DNA of 26,804 nucleotides, taken from assembly GCA_028710865.1 (NCBI GenBank), contig JAQTUF010000007.1:1-26804 (forward strand), read 5' to 3'. How positions within the stretch are numbered: the stretch's first letter is position 1; each line of letters begins with the position of its first letter. Source of the stretch: Candidatus Shapirobacteria bacterium. Lineage in GTDB: Bacteria > Patescibacteria > Microgenomatia > UBA12405. The notes below the pieces were generated by a model. The model had not been told where the DNA came from and did not search any database. It saw nothing but the letters and a program-made list of their open reading frames with translations. Shown piece after piece: positions 13,521 through 21,295 of this stretch. A program made the position numbers and the translations under genes.

Positions 13521-15235
13521 AACACTTTACCAATCTTATATTAGCTTTATTGATTACTCTTACTCCAGTATTACTGTTGTTTATTCCTATTATCATCAAC
13601 TATGATAAGACGGGCAGTAATACTTATCTTTTGGATAAAGATTATTCTCATCTTTCTCGTTCTCAAATTTTACAACATCTTGATCAAGATTTTATTTTAC
13701 CTTCCGACATAAATCTATTGTTAGCTGACAAAAATTATTCCCTATCATTAGCCTCAATTTCTGCTTCAATTGATCAAACCAAAATTGCCAATTCTATGCT
13801 TTATCGACGTCTCAATGAAGGTATTTTCCAATATATTAAATATTTTTTCCATCGTAAAAATTTTAGTTTAATTATTAATTTTGATTCGAATTTACTTGAT
13901 CAACAAATTTCTATTTTAAGTGACCAAATAAACAAACCCTTTATCCCCACCGAAGCCCAGTTAAAATCAGGGAAAATTGTCATTACTACTGGTTCTTTAG
14001 GATTAGAACTTGATACCGAATCTCTCAAAACTGACATTAATTCTACCCTAACATTGGCTGATTTTACTAGCAATATCAATTTAAAGACTAAAGTTATTGG
14101 TAATATCCCAACTAGTGATGTTATTGATTCCATCAAGTCTAAAGCTCAAAAAATTATTGGCAAAAATTTATCTCTTTCTCTTGATTCCGACACTATTATT
14201 ATTGATGATTCTACTCTTATCTCTTGGTTGGGTTTTGATACTGATTTTCAGGATGAAAAAATTTCTGATTATGTTAAAAATTTAGCCCAGAGTCTTCAAC
14301 ATGACCCTGTCAATGCTGTCTTTAAATTTGAAAATAATAAAGTTTTAGAATTTCAGCCATCAAAAAATGGCATTTCTGTCAAGGAAGATGAACTTATTAG
14401 CCTTATTAAACAGTCAGCTGATAAATTATTTAATTCTCAGGATAAATCTATAATCATAAATATTCCTGTAAATAGTGTTGAACCTATTATAAAAAATGAT
14501 GATGTTAATGATCTTGGCATCAAAGAATTATTGGGTCGGGGTACATCAACTTTCAAACATTCTGCTGCCACCCGTAATGAAAATATTACTAAAGGATCTT
14601 CTATTGTTAATCGAATTTTAGTTGCCCCAGATGACACTTTTTCTTTTATAAAATCTCTAGGAGAAGTTTCTTTAGAGGCTGGCTATAAAAAAGCCTACAT
14701 TATTCGTGAAGGTAAAACTGAATTAGATGTTGGCGGAGGAATTTGTCAGGTGAGTACTACACTTTTTCGAGCCATGCTTAATTCCGGTTTAAATATTATT
14801 GAAAGACAAGCTCATGCCTATCGTGTTAGTTATTATGAAGAAGATAGTAAACCTGGGTTTGATGCTACTGTTTTTATTCCCAGTCCTGATCTTAAATTTA
14901 TCAATGATACTGGTCATTATGTTTTGATTCAAAGCGTTTTAGATATGACCAATCGTCGTCTTACTTATGAAATTTATGGTACTAATGATGGCCGTAAAAG
15001 CGAAATTTCCAATTATCGTCAATGGGGTGCCCAGCCAGCCCCTCCAGATGTTTGGATTGATGATTCTACTCTTGAAGTAGGTAAAGTAGTTCAAGATGAA
15101 CATGCCATCCCTGGTCTAAAAACTGCCTTTGATTGGACTGTCACCAATAAAGATGGTCAGGTAATCCATCAAAAAACTTTCAACTCTAATTTTGTTCCTT
15201 GGGCTGCAGTCTATCGCCGCGGTACAAAAATTTAA
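13517..15235 (+). CDS. VanW family (YoaR-like) cell-wall protein with PG-binding domains
   Basis: A 572-aa protein from the ATG overlapping the rnhA stop; an in-frame TTG two codons upstream is less likely. An N-terminal TM anchor (about 6-28) is followed by an external region with two repeated units of the putative peptidoglycan-binding type (about 60-180 and 200-310). The VanW domain (about 340-480) has ATRNENITKGSSIVNRIL, GGGICQVSTTLFRAML and ERQAHAYRVSYYEEDSKPG. A C-terminal beta-rich tail ends WAAVYRRGT. VanW domains occur in glycopeptide-resistance clusters and in many YoaR-like proteins; the reaction, if any, is not established. It probably acts at the peptidoglycan outside the membrane. 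There is no Shine-Dalgarno sequence, so coupling to rnhA is likely. Confidence 0.9.
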   Translation: MKHFTNLILALLITLTPVLLLFIPIIINYDKTGSNTYLLDKDYSHLSRSQILQHLDQDFILPSDINLLLADKNYSLSLASISASIDQTKIANSMLYRRLNEGIFQYIKYFFHRKNFSLIINFDSNLLDQQISILSDQINKPFIPTEAQLKSGKIVITTGSLGLELDTESLKTDINSTLTLADFTSNINLKTKVIGNIPTSDVIDSIKSKAQKIIGKNLSLSLDSDTIIIDDSTLISWLGFDTDFQDEKISDYVKNLAQSLQHDPVNAVFKFENNKVLEFQPSKNGISVKEDELISLIKQSADKLFNSQDKSIIINIPVNSVEPIIKNDDVNDLGIKELLGRGTSTFKHSAATRNENITKGSSIVNRILVAPDDTFSFIKSLGEVSLEAGYKKAYIIREGKTELDVGGGICQVSTTLFRAMLNSGLNIIERQAHAYRVSYYEEDSKPGFDATVFIPSPDLKFINDTGHYVLIQSVLDMTNRRLTYEIYGTNDGRKSEISNYRQWGAQPAPPDVWIDDSTLEVGKVVQDEHAIPGLKTAFDWTVTNKDGQVIHQKTFNSNFVPWAAVYRRGTKI

Positions 15236-15243
15236 TAAATTCA

Positions 15244-15252
15244 TGTTAAAAT
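15244..15252 (+). promoter_or_regulatory. Extended -10 (TGTTAAAAT), leaderless
   Basis: TGTTAAAAT ends 6 nt before the ATG at 15259. Confidence 0.65.
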
Positions 15253-15258
15253 CCTGTT

Positions 15259-16320
15259 ATGGGACCAGAAACAGCTCCAATGTCAGTTAATACTACTCTT
15301 CATTTAGTCAAAAATAAATTTCCCTCAGAACAATATCAAAGTACTATTGGAGTTTATGGTGGAGAAATTATTACTATCCCAGAGGGAAAAATGGTTTATA
15401 AAACCGGTGGAAAACTTTGGAATAAGATTGATGTTATTGGCGATGCTTTATTAAGGACTTATGACGATCATGTAGTCAAACATCCTTTAAAAATGCTTTT
15501 TAAACATCCTCGGCTTTTCTTTAGTTTTGTTTTTAAATCTGAACCAATGAGACGTCGTGGTTCACCTGCCGAAATTATTGAAAATATTAATAGATTAGGT
15601 TTAGAAGAATTTTATGGACCCCATTCTCAAGGGATTGAAATTAAAAAACCAGAAATCTTTACCAAAGGAATTGCACTTGGTGATATATATGAGGCTAAAA
15701 AAATAAATTCTCCAATTCTTAATGATATTAATCGTTTTCAAGCTCTATCTGAAGCTACTAAATATATTAGCAACATTCACGATAAAAAAGGTCCCATTGG
15801 GGATATTGTTGGGGATATTATGTTTCAACAAAAAGAGGGTTCTAAAGTTATCAATCCAGTTTTAAATATTCCTGATGTTATTTTAACTCCATCAAAAAGG
15901 AGAATAAAATTTATTAAAGAATCATTAACCTACAGAGGAGTATCTCCCCAAGAAATTGATCAAAGAATTAAAAAAATATTTTCCCAAGAACAAAAAGCAG
16001 TTGATATTTGTGAACTTATGATAAGTTGCGCTTTTTCTGAATTTAAAGTTTCCAATGACCCAGTTTTAGTCGAAAAAACCATTCAAGTTATTGCCAATAA
16101 CTACCAAAATAAAGAAATTCTAAAAATTACCAATTCTTTTATTAAAAGGGGACGTCATACTCTTCCCGGTAACAAAAATGGTGGTATATTAAAGTCTTTC
16201 TTTTCTCTTCACAATATAGCTCATCTAGGTGCCAACAAAGAAAATGCCAACAATATCAGACAAATAGTTGGTAAAACTTTAGACCAGCATTTTAAATCTT
16301 TAAACCAATCAAAGATTTAA
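15259..16320 (+). CDS. Hypothetical protein, unknown function
   Basis: A 353-aa soluble protein without signal peptide or TM segment. I do not recognise the family. The middle part (about 160-215: LSEATKYISNIHDKKG, IGDIVGDIMFQQ, VINPVLNIPDVIL) has the rhythm of the catalytic loop of phosphotransferase/kinase-like folds (His, then Asp, then a second Asp after about 20 residues), but the match is weak. The C-terminal third is helical and ends with several His/Lys residues. It is transcribed alone and converges on the hydrolase gene. The 100-nt gap between them (16321-16420) holds no feature I can support. Confidence 0.6.
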   Translation: MGPETAPMSVNTTLHLVKNKFPSEQYQSTIGVYGGEIITIPEGKMVYKTGGKLWNKIDVIGDALLRTYDDHVVKHPLKMLFKHPRLFFSFVFKSEPMRRRGSPAEIIENINRLGLEEFYGPHSQGIEIKKPEIFTKGIALGDIYEAKKINSPILNDINRFQALSEATKYISNIHDKKGPIGDIVGDIMFQQKEGSKVINPVLNIPDVILTPSKRRIKFIKESLTYRGVSPQEIDQRIKKIFSQEQKAVDICELMISCAFSEFKVSNDPVLVEKTIQVIANNYQNKEILKITNSFIKRGRHTLPGNKNGGILKSFFSLHNIAHLGANKENANNIRQIVGKTLDQHFKSLNQSKI

Positions 16321-16420
16321 AATTTTATCTTTGAATAACTGTCAAAATTATTAATATTTTCCATTTCAACTATAACTATACTATTTGTCTTCACCATTTA
16401 TTGTCAAATAACCCAATTCA

Positions 16421-17842
16421 TTAGATCATTTCCTTTATAGTATTTATCACTCTATTAGCTTCAATCGTTGGAGTAGCATGTCCACCCTTAATTACTTTAT
16501 ATTTTATAGTTTGATTTCCATCAATTTTTCCAATATTTTTCATTGGATTAGTTACATAATCATTTTTACAAATAATAAAAATAGATTTTTTATTTGTACT
16601 TGATATTAAATTCTGATCTTGCCAATTATATTCTTTAACTACATTTTTTTGTAAAGCCATATAAGTGTGTAACATATTTTGACGATGATCAACATTTCTC
16701 ACTATGCTTGTTTTATTGTACACACTCAATTTTGGTAATAATTTAATTTTATTGAAAGAATTTTTTATTAATTCTTTAATAATTCCTACATTAAGATTTT
16801 TGGCCTTACTTATACCTGGGGGAACAATCATAACTGCTTGATCAATTTTTGATTTTATGTCTTCATCTTTCATTAGCTCAGAAATAATTAATGAACCAGT
16901 TGAAACTCCATAAATATCAAATTTTTCTATATTTAATTCTCTTATTTTCTCTAATATTATTTTCTTAAAATAAGTTTTATGAGGGTCAAAATTATCTGAT
17001 TTAGCCACTGCATCACCAAATTCTCTTGTACAGAATCCAAACCATGATTCAGGATAGGTAAAAGCAAGTACATTTCTACCACTCATAGCCAATTTAATCG
17101 CAAATTCACCTGTACTATCTAAACCACCTGAAATTCCAGGAATATAAACTACTGGAGGTAATTTTTTTCTTTTTTCTGTTTCTTCTTCAGATTCTTTATA
17201 TCTTTCTGCCCCATCTAAAAAAACAAAATTTGATCCTTGTATTCCAAGATTTCCCATATTGACACTAATTTGTTTTCTTTCATTTAAAAATTGTTTAGTT
17301 ATTTTATCCAATTGTTTTGCTTCAAACAAAACACTTTTGATTTTATTTCTTTTTTCGTTGTATAATTTTTGTCTTTCTTCTATTGTAAGTTCATTTTTAC
17401 GGAATTTACCAGCAAATTTATTCCACCAATCAGACAATCGATTAAATATAGTTTTTTTATTTTCATTATTTGGTTCAATCGTTTTATGAGATTTTCTATT
17501 AAAAAAATCATTGATTTTATTTTTAGTTTTTTGCCACCACCCAATCTTTTGTTCAGACCCACCAATACCATTACCTGTTCTGGAATCTAAAATTTTTTTT
17601 ACTTCTTCATTCTTTGTCTTTCTAATATCAATTATTTTATGGTAATAATTTGCCCTTTCTAATCTTTCTGCCATCGGTCTCATACTAGATTCTCTCTTTT
17701 TTTCTATATCGCGTTTAGAAAAACCTATAAGAGTACTTTCTTTAGTTATTTTTCCATCGGCATAAATCAAATTATGAAGCGGTTTAGACTCCATTATATG
17801 ATAATACTCGGGATATTTATAAACACATTCTAAACTACCCAT
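16421..17842 (-). CDS. Alpha/beta hydrolase with long basic N-terminal region
   Basis: A 473-aa protein. The N-terminal half (1-200) is highly charged and helical (Lys/Arg/Glu-rich, with Trp-Trp pairs in GWWQKTKN and LSDWWNKF), with no recognised domain. Residues 228-473 form an alpha/beta hydrolase with oxyanion-hole motif YIPGISGG (233-240), nucleophile elbow GVSTGS with Ser314, Asp428 in ICKNDYVT, and His455 in IKGGHATP. The triad is complete, so it is probably an active esterase, lipase or related hydrolase; the substrate is unknown. No signal peptide is seen. The promoter lies within the last codons of tsaD upstream, and the gene is separated from tsaD by only 8 bp. Confidence 0.82.
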   Translation of the reverse strand: MGSLECVYKYPEYYHIMESKPLHNLIYADGKITKESTLIGFSKRDIEKKRESSMRPMAERLERANYYHKIIDIRKTKNEEVKKILDSRTGNGIGGSEQKIGWWQKTKNKINDFFNRKSHKTIEPNNENKKTIFNRLSDWWNKFAGKFRKNELTIEERQKLYNEKRNKIKSVLFEAKQLDKITKQFLNERKQISVNMGNLGIQGSNFVFLDGAERYKESEEETEKRKKLPPVVYIPGISGGLDSTGEFAIKLAMSGRNVLAFTYPESWFGFCTREFGDAVAKSDNFDPHKTYFKKIILEKIRELNIEKFDIYGVSTGSLIISELMKDEDIKSKIDQAVMIVPPGISKAKNLNVGIIKELIKNSFNKIKLLPKLSVYNKTSIVRNVDHRQNMLHTYMALQKNVVKEYNWQDQNLISSTNKKSIFIICKNDYVTNPMKNIGKIDGNQTIKYKVIKGGHATPTIEANRVINTIKEMI

Positions 17843-17849
17843 AGTATAT

Positions 17850-17855
17850 ATTATA
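17850..17855 (-). promoter_or_regulatory. -10 element TATAAT, leaderless, for hydrolase
   Basis: TATAAT on the minus strand overlaps the tsaD stop codon region and ends 7 nt before the ATG at 17842. Confidence 0.6.
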
Positions 17856-18876
17856 ATACATATCTTGGGTCACGGTCAAGTTTATCAATATCTTTCACAA
17901 ATTCTTTTCGTAATATTTTTTGATAAGTTACTATCCCAACCATCGCTGCATTATCCGTATTTAGTTCTTTTTTAAATGGCATAAAAATTTTTAAGTTCTT
18001 TTCTTTTGCTAGTTTTCTTAAACGTTTTCTCAATTCTAGGTTAGCCAATACTCCACCACTAGCTAATAAAGTTTTTGGCTCATATTTATCAATTGCCAAA
18101 TTAAATTTTTTCAATAAAGTATCAAATACAGCATTTTGAAAACTAGCCGATAAATTGGCAATATTTTTATAAATTTTATCAATTGGCCAGTCTTTTATTT
18201 TGTAATAAAAACTAGTTTTAAGACCAGAAAAACTATAATCTAATATTTTTTTATTCATTAATGGACGGGGGAGTTCAAAAAAATTTACATCACCAGTTTT
18301 AGCCAATCTTTCAATTATTGGACCACCCGGATATCCCAACCTCATCATCTTAGCTGCCTTATCTAATGCCTCACCAGCCGCGTCATCTAATGTTTCACCT
18401 ACTACCTCATATTTGCCCAATTCTTTTATTAAAACTAATTTTGTATGACCTCCAGATACTGTTAAAGCTAAAGCTGGAAATTTAATTTCTCGCTTGGGGT
18501 TACCAGCTTTGTTTTTAAGTAAATTAGCCCAAATATGACCCTCAATATGGTTTATTGCTACTAATTTTTTATTATATTTTATAGCCATCTCTTTAGCTTT
18601 ATTTACTCCAATTCCCAAAGCAATTGCTAATCCTGGTCCTAAACTTACTCCAATTACTTCAATATCTTCAATTTTAATTTTGGCTCGTTTTAAAGCTTCA
18701 TTTATTACCGGTTCGATTCTTTCCATATGAGCTCGTTTAGCAATATCTGGCACTACTCCTCCCCATTTTTGGTACAAATCTACTTGTGATGAAATCACAT
18801 TTGATAAAATTCGATCGTTATCTAAAACTGCTGCACAGGTATCATCGCAACTAGTTTCTATTGCCAATATTTTCAT
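17851..18876 (-). CDS. tsaD: tRNA t6A synthase subunit TsaD (Kae1/OSGEP family)
   Basis: A 341-aa protein, a standard length. TsaD transfers the threonylcarbamoyl group to A37 of ANN-decoding tRNAs. It starts MKILAIETSCDDTCAAVL. Conserved elements are SSQVDLYQKWGGVVPDIAKR, metal ligands H110 and H114 in NHIEGH, ALTVSGGHT, LDDAAGEALDKAAK, and ASGGVLANLELR, with the C-terminal Asp ligand in TDNAAMVGI. In bacteria TsaD works with TsaB and TsaE; TsaE and TsaC are fused in the gene at 19569-20648 nearby. No TsaB gene is in the window. It shares a divergent promoter region with the anchored protein gene at 18904. Confidence 0.97.
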   Translation of the reverse strand: MKILAIETSCDDTCAAVLDNDRILSNVISSQVDLYQKWGGVVPDIAKRAHMERIEPVINEALKRAKIKIEDIEVIGVSLGPGLAIALGIGVNKAKEMAIKYNKKLVAINHIEGHIWANLLKNKAGNPKREIKFPALALTVSGGHTKLVLIKELGKYEVVGETLDDAAGEALDKAAKMMRLGYPGGPIIERLAKTGDVNFFELPRPLMNKKILDYSFSGLKTSFYYKIKDWPIDKIYKNIANLSASFQNAVFDTLLKKFNLAIDKYEPKTLLASGGVLANLELRKRLRKLAKEKNLKIFMPFKKELNTDNAAMVGIVTYQKILRKEFVKDIDKLDRDPRYVL

Positions 18877-18885
18877 TAATAATGT

Positions 18886-18893
18886 ATTATAAA
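18886..18893. promoter_or_regulatory. Overlapping divergent -10 elements (tsaD / 18904 gene)
   Basis: ATTATAAA holds TATAAT on the minus strand (18886-18891), 9 nt from the tsaD ATG, and TATAAA on the plus strand (18888-18893), 10 nt from the ATG at 18904. Leaders would be only 2-4 nt. The two -10 boxes overlap, so RNA polymerase cannot occupy both at once. Confidence 0.5.
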
Positions 18894-18903
18894 TATATAG
18901 ATT

Positions 18904-19572
18904 ATGAAAACCAAAAATTCTGCCTATTTGGTTTTAACCGTTATTCTGGTGATTTTATCAGTAATTGGCGGTTATTTCTTGTTTAAAACTATTAACGGTC
19001 AAAGAGACCCTTTATCTACTTCACAAGCTTCCAAAATTGAACTTATTCCTACTGATAGTCTAGACTCTGAAGATTTAATTTCATCAAATAGTGGTCAGGT
19101 TATCGAATCTACTCCTATAGCCAGTCTTACTTCTAAAGTAAAAATTACTCCTACTATCACTCCCACTAAAGCAATTATTTCTACTATTACCCCAACAACA
19201 TCTTCCAATTCGTCAACTAGTCTTACTTACAGTAGCTCCAGTGATAAATTTTCTATTGATTACAGCCCTACTAGAAAGTTGTATCAAGATACTGAATCTA
19301 GCGGTAATCGTTATACCTTTTATCTAAGTAGTGGTAATTTTGCCGTTCACATTGGTTTAGATAACCAATGGGCTTGGTCTAATTCAGACCGCGAATTCAC
19401 TGATGATTTCTTTGTTGCCGATCAACCCACATTTAGATATGATACTTCTACCCAAACCATTGTTGATATCCAAACAGAAGATAGAAATTACACCATTCAA
19501 TGTGTTCATAACGGACAAGAATCTTTAAAAACTGAATGTGAAAAATTCATAAAAAGTTTCAAACTTATTTAA
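18904..19572 (+). CDS. Membrane-anchored protein with Ser/Thr linker and C-terminal secreted domain
   Basis: A 222-aa protein. A single N-terminal TM helix (about 7-26) is followed by a Ser/Thr/Pro-rich linker (about 35-110, with ITPTITPTKA and long Ser/Thr runs), then a compact C-terminal domain of about 110 residues. The domain includes SSDKFSIDYSPTRKLYQD, NFAVHIGLDNQW and CVHNGQESLKTECEKFIKSF, with one Cys pair likely in a disulfide. The shape resembles PsbP-like lipoprotein domains, but I cannot assign a family. It is probably exposed on the outer face of the membrane. The stop codon overlaps that of the convergent tsaC-tsaE gene. Confidence 0.7.
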   Translation: MKTKNSAYLVLTVILVILSVIGGYFLFKTINGQRDPLSTSQASKIELIPTDSLDSEDLISSNSGQVIESTPIASLTSKVKITPTITPTKAIISTITPTTSSNSSTSLTYSSSSDKFSIDYSPTRKLYQDTESSGNRYTFYLSSGNFAVHIGLDNQWAWSNSDREFTDDFFVADQPTFRYDTSTQTIVDIQTEDRNYTIQCVHNGQESLKTECEKFIKSFKLI

Positions 19573-20648
19573 TATTTTATTTCTCGGGTATATTGGTCTA
19601 TATATCTAAAATTTATTGGAATTAAGTTTACTAGTTTTTTTAATTTTTTTAATTTTTCTTTCCCCATATTCTCTGGCCATTCGATACAGGCTATTATATT
19701 TTTTTTGAATAAATTAAAAAACTTTATTTCCTCTAAATCCCGATTAGTTGTTATTTTATACAAATCCATATGCAAAAAAGTTTTCTTATCAATTTTATAT
19801 TCGTTATAAATTACAAAAGTAGGGGAGGTAATCTTATCTTTTACTCCAAGTAAATGTCCTATTTTTCGACTAAAAACTGTTTTTCCACACCCTAGATCTC
19901 CGCTTAACAAAAATACAATAGGTTTACTACCTCCATTTTTAAGGGAGGGTAGGGTGGGTTTTAAATATTTTTTTAATAAAAATTCAGCTATTTTTCCAGT
20001 TTCTTTTTCTGATTTAGAAATAAAAGTTTGTGTTACTAATCCAGTGATTAAATCTCCTCGTCTCAAAATTTTAATTTCTGATTCAGTTGCATCAATTACT
20101 GTCGACGGCCTATTTTTTGGTAATTTACCTGCGTTCACTATTAAATCAATCATTTTTCTTTTTTTCTTAGATAATGGTCTCAAAAAACTAGTAATAGAAT
20201 AATTTGGTGTTCTCCCAGACAAATTAGCTGATGTAGCTGTTATCGGTTTTCCTAAAATTTCTATTAGATCTCTTATATATTTATTATCTGGAATTCTAAT
20301 TCCTAAAGTTCCATTTTCAGCTTCTACTCCTTTTTCTACTCGATGTTTCCCCTCACTTACTATTGTAAAAGGTCCTGGTAATAAATTTGTATAAATACTT
20401 TCGCCATTTTTATTAATTTTTACGTATTCCATTGCCATTTCTTTATTCAAAACTGCCACTGAAATTGCCTTCCCAGTCCACCTATTTTTAAATTCTAATA
20501 GTTTTTTTACTCCTTTTTTATTAGTTGGATCCACTGCCAAAATATAAACAGTGTCGGATGGAAACACTACCAATCCCCCTGATTTTATTATTTCAGCCGC
20601 TTTTTCTATTTTTCTTTGATAATCCTTATCAATTTTTAGAATTTTCAT
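19569..20648 (-). CDS. tsaC-tsaE: Fused TsaC (threonylcarbamoyl-AMP synthase) - TsaE (t6A ATPase)
   Basis: A 359-aa two-domain protein. Residues 1-206 are a YrdC/Sua5-type TsaC: GGLVVFPSDTVYILAVD, KNRWTGKAIS, LLPGPFTIV, LGIRIPD, ITATSANLSGRTP, RPSTVID and KILRRGD. Residues 207-359 are TsaE: FISKSEKETGKIAEFLL, Walker A GDLGCGKT (250-257), SPTFVIYNEY, LHMDLYKI, and CIEWPEN. TsaC makes threonylcarbamoyl-AMP; TsaE is the ATPase that resets the TsaB-TsaD transferase. A palindromic-repeat copy encodes residues 231-240 (PTLPSLKNGG) between TsaE helix 1 and the Walker strand. It is the second gene after the HD gene (3-nt gap, no Shine-Dalgarno sequence). Confidence 0.93.
   Translation of the reverse strand: MKILKIDKDYQRKIEKAAEIIKSGGLVVFPSDTVYILAVDPTNKKGVKKLLEFKNRWTGKAISVAVLNKEMAMEYVKINKNGESIYTNLLPGPFTIVSEGKHRVEKGVEAENGTLGIRIPDNKYIRDLIEILGKPITATSANLSGRTPNYSITSFLRPLSKKKRKMIDLIVNAGKLPKNRPSTVIDATESEIKILRRGDLITGLVTQTFISKSEKETGKIAEFLLKKYLKPTLPSLKNGGSKPIVFLLSGDLGCGKTVFSRKIGHLLGVKDKITSPTFVIYNEYKIDKKTFLHMDLYKITTNRDLEEIKFFNLFKKNIIACIEWPENMGKEKLKKLKKLVNLIPINFRYIDQYTREIKY
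19930..19960 (+). repeat. Palindromic repeat, copy 3, inside the tsaE domain
   Basis: CCTCC-ATTTTTAA-GGGAGGG followed by TAGGGTGGG matches copy 1 (6393) except for one arm mismatch and loss of the small ACCC-GAA hairpin. Read on the minus strand it is in frame and encodes PTLPSLKNGG without a stop. Confidence 0.75.
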
Positions 20649-20651
20649 AAC

Positions 20652-21248
20652 TTAATTAGTTGCTTTGTAGTTTTCAACCCATTTATTAATTTCTTTATGC
20701 CATTTTTTATATTGTTTTTTAAGTTGTTTTAAATTTGGAATTCCAAATTTTTCTTTATATCTTTTTAAAATCACACCATAATCAGGATTAATTTTAACTA
20801 GACCCTTTAAAGAATCATTAAAATTTCTCAATCTTGGTCTACCTTTTGAATGAAATATATCAGCATAACAAACAATTTCCTCTTCCAAAGTTATCGGTAC
20901 ATTTTTACCAACACCCACTCCAACATGGGTCAAAGCAAACCTGGATTTATTTTTAGGTATTCCTATATTAATTAATAATTTATAACCACTTTCACCATGA
21001 TGAATATAGTTGTTTATATGTTTTTTTTTATAAACATCATCTAAATATTGATAAAAACCAATATCATGAATTAACGCTCCGATTTCAATTAATTTTTTAT
21101 TCGTTTTAATTCCATATTTTTTTTCCAAATTATCAGCTATTTGTAAAGAGATATCTCTTATTATCAAACTATGATTCCATCCAATCTCCAATATCTTTTC
21201 ATTTGTGGAGTATTTCTTATGAAGTTTATAGATATCACTTTGTTTCAT
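20652..21248 (-). CDS. HD domain phosphohydrolase
   Basis: A 198-aa protein starting at the ATG at 21248; the in-frame ATG two codons earlier lies immediately after the -10 box and would be outside the transcript. HD motif residues are H26, H61-D62 (ALIHDIG), H83/H84 (YIHHGESGY), H108 (ALTHVGVG) and D130 (CYADIFH), an HD fold of the type acting on nucleotides or phosphoesters. The C-terminus is Lys/Trp-rich (KKQYKKWHKEINKW). The substrate is unknown. It is the first gene of an operon with the tsaC-tsaE fusion, hinting at a link to nucleotide or tRNA metabolism, but this is guilt by association only. Confidence 0.85.
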   Translation of the reverse strand: MKQSDIYKLHKKYSTNEKILEIGWNHSLIIRDISLQIADNLEKKYGIKTNKKLIEIGALIHDIGFYQYLDDVYKKKHINNYIHHGESGYKLLINIGIPKNKSRFALTHVGVGVGKNVPITLEEEIVCYADIFHSKGRPRLRNFNDSLKGLVKINPDYGVILKRYKEKFGIPNLKQLKKQYKKWHKEINKWVENYKATN

Positions 21249-21254
21249 GGTCAT

Positions 21255-21263
21255 ATTTTATCA
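21255..21263 (-). promoter_or_regulatory. Extended -10 (TGATAAAAT), leaderless, for HD operon
   Basis: On the minus strand TGATAAAAT ends 6 nt before the ATG at 21248. It faces away from the valS promoter 17 bp further on. Confidence 0.65.
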
Positions 21264-21280
21264 TTTTAAGCCAACTTTCG

Positions 21281-21289
21281 TGCTAAAAT
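21281..21289 (+). promoter_or_regulatory. Extended -10 (TGCTAAAAT), leaderless, for valS
   Basis: TGCTAAAAT ends 6 nt before the valS ATG at 21296. Confidence 0.7.
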
Positions 21290-21295
21290 ATCCTC

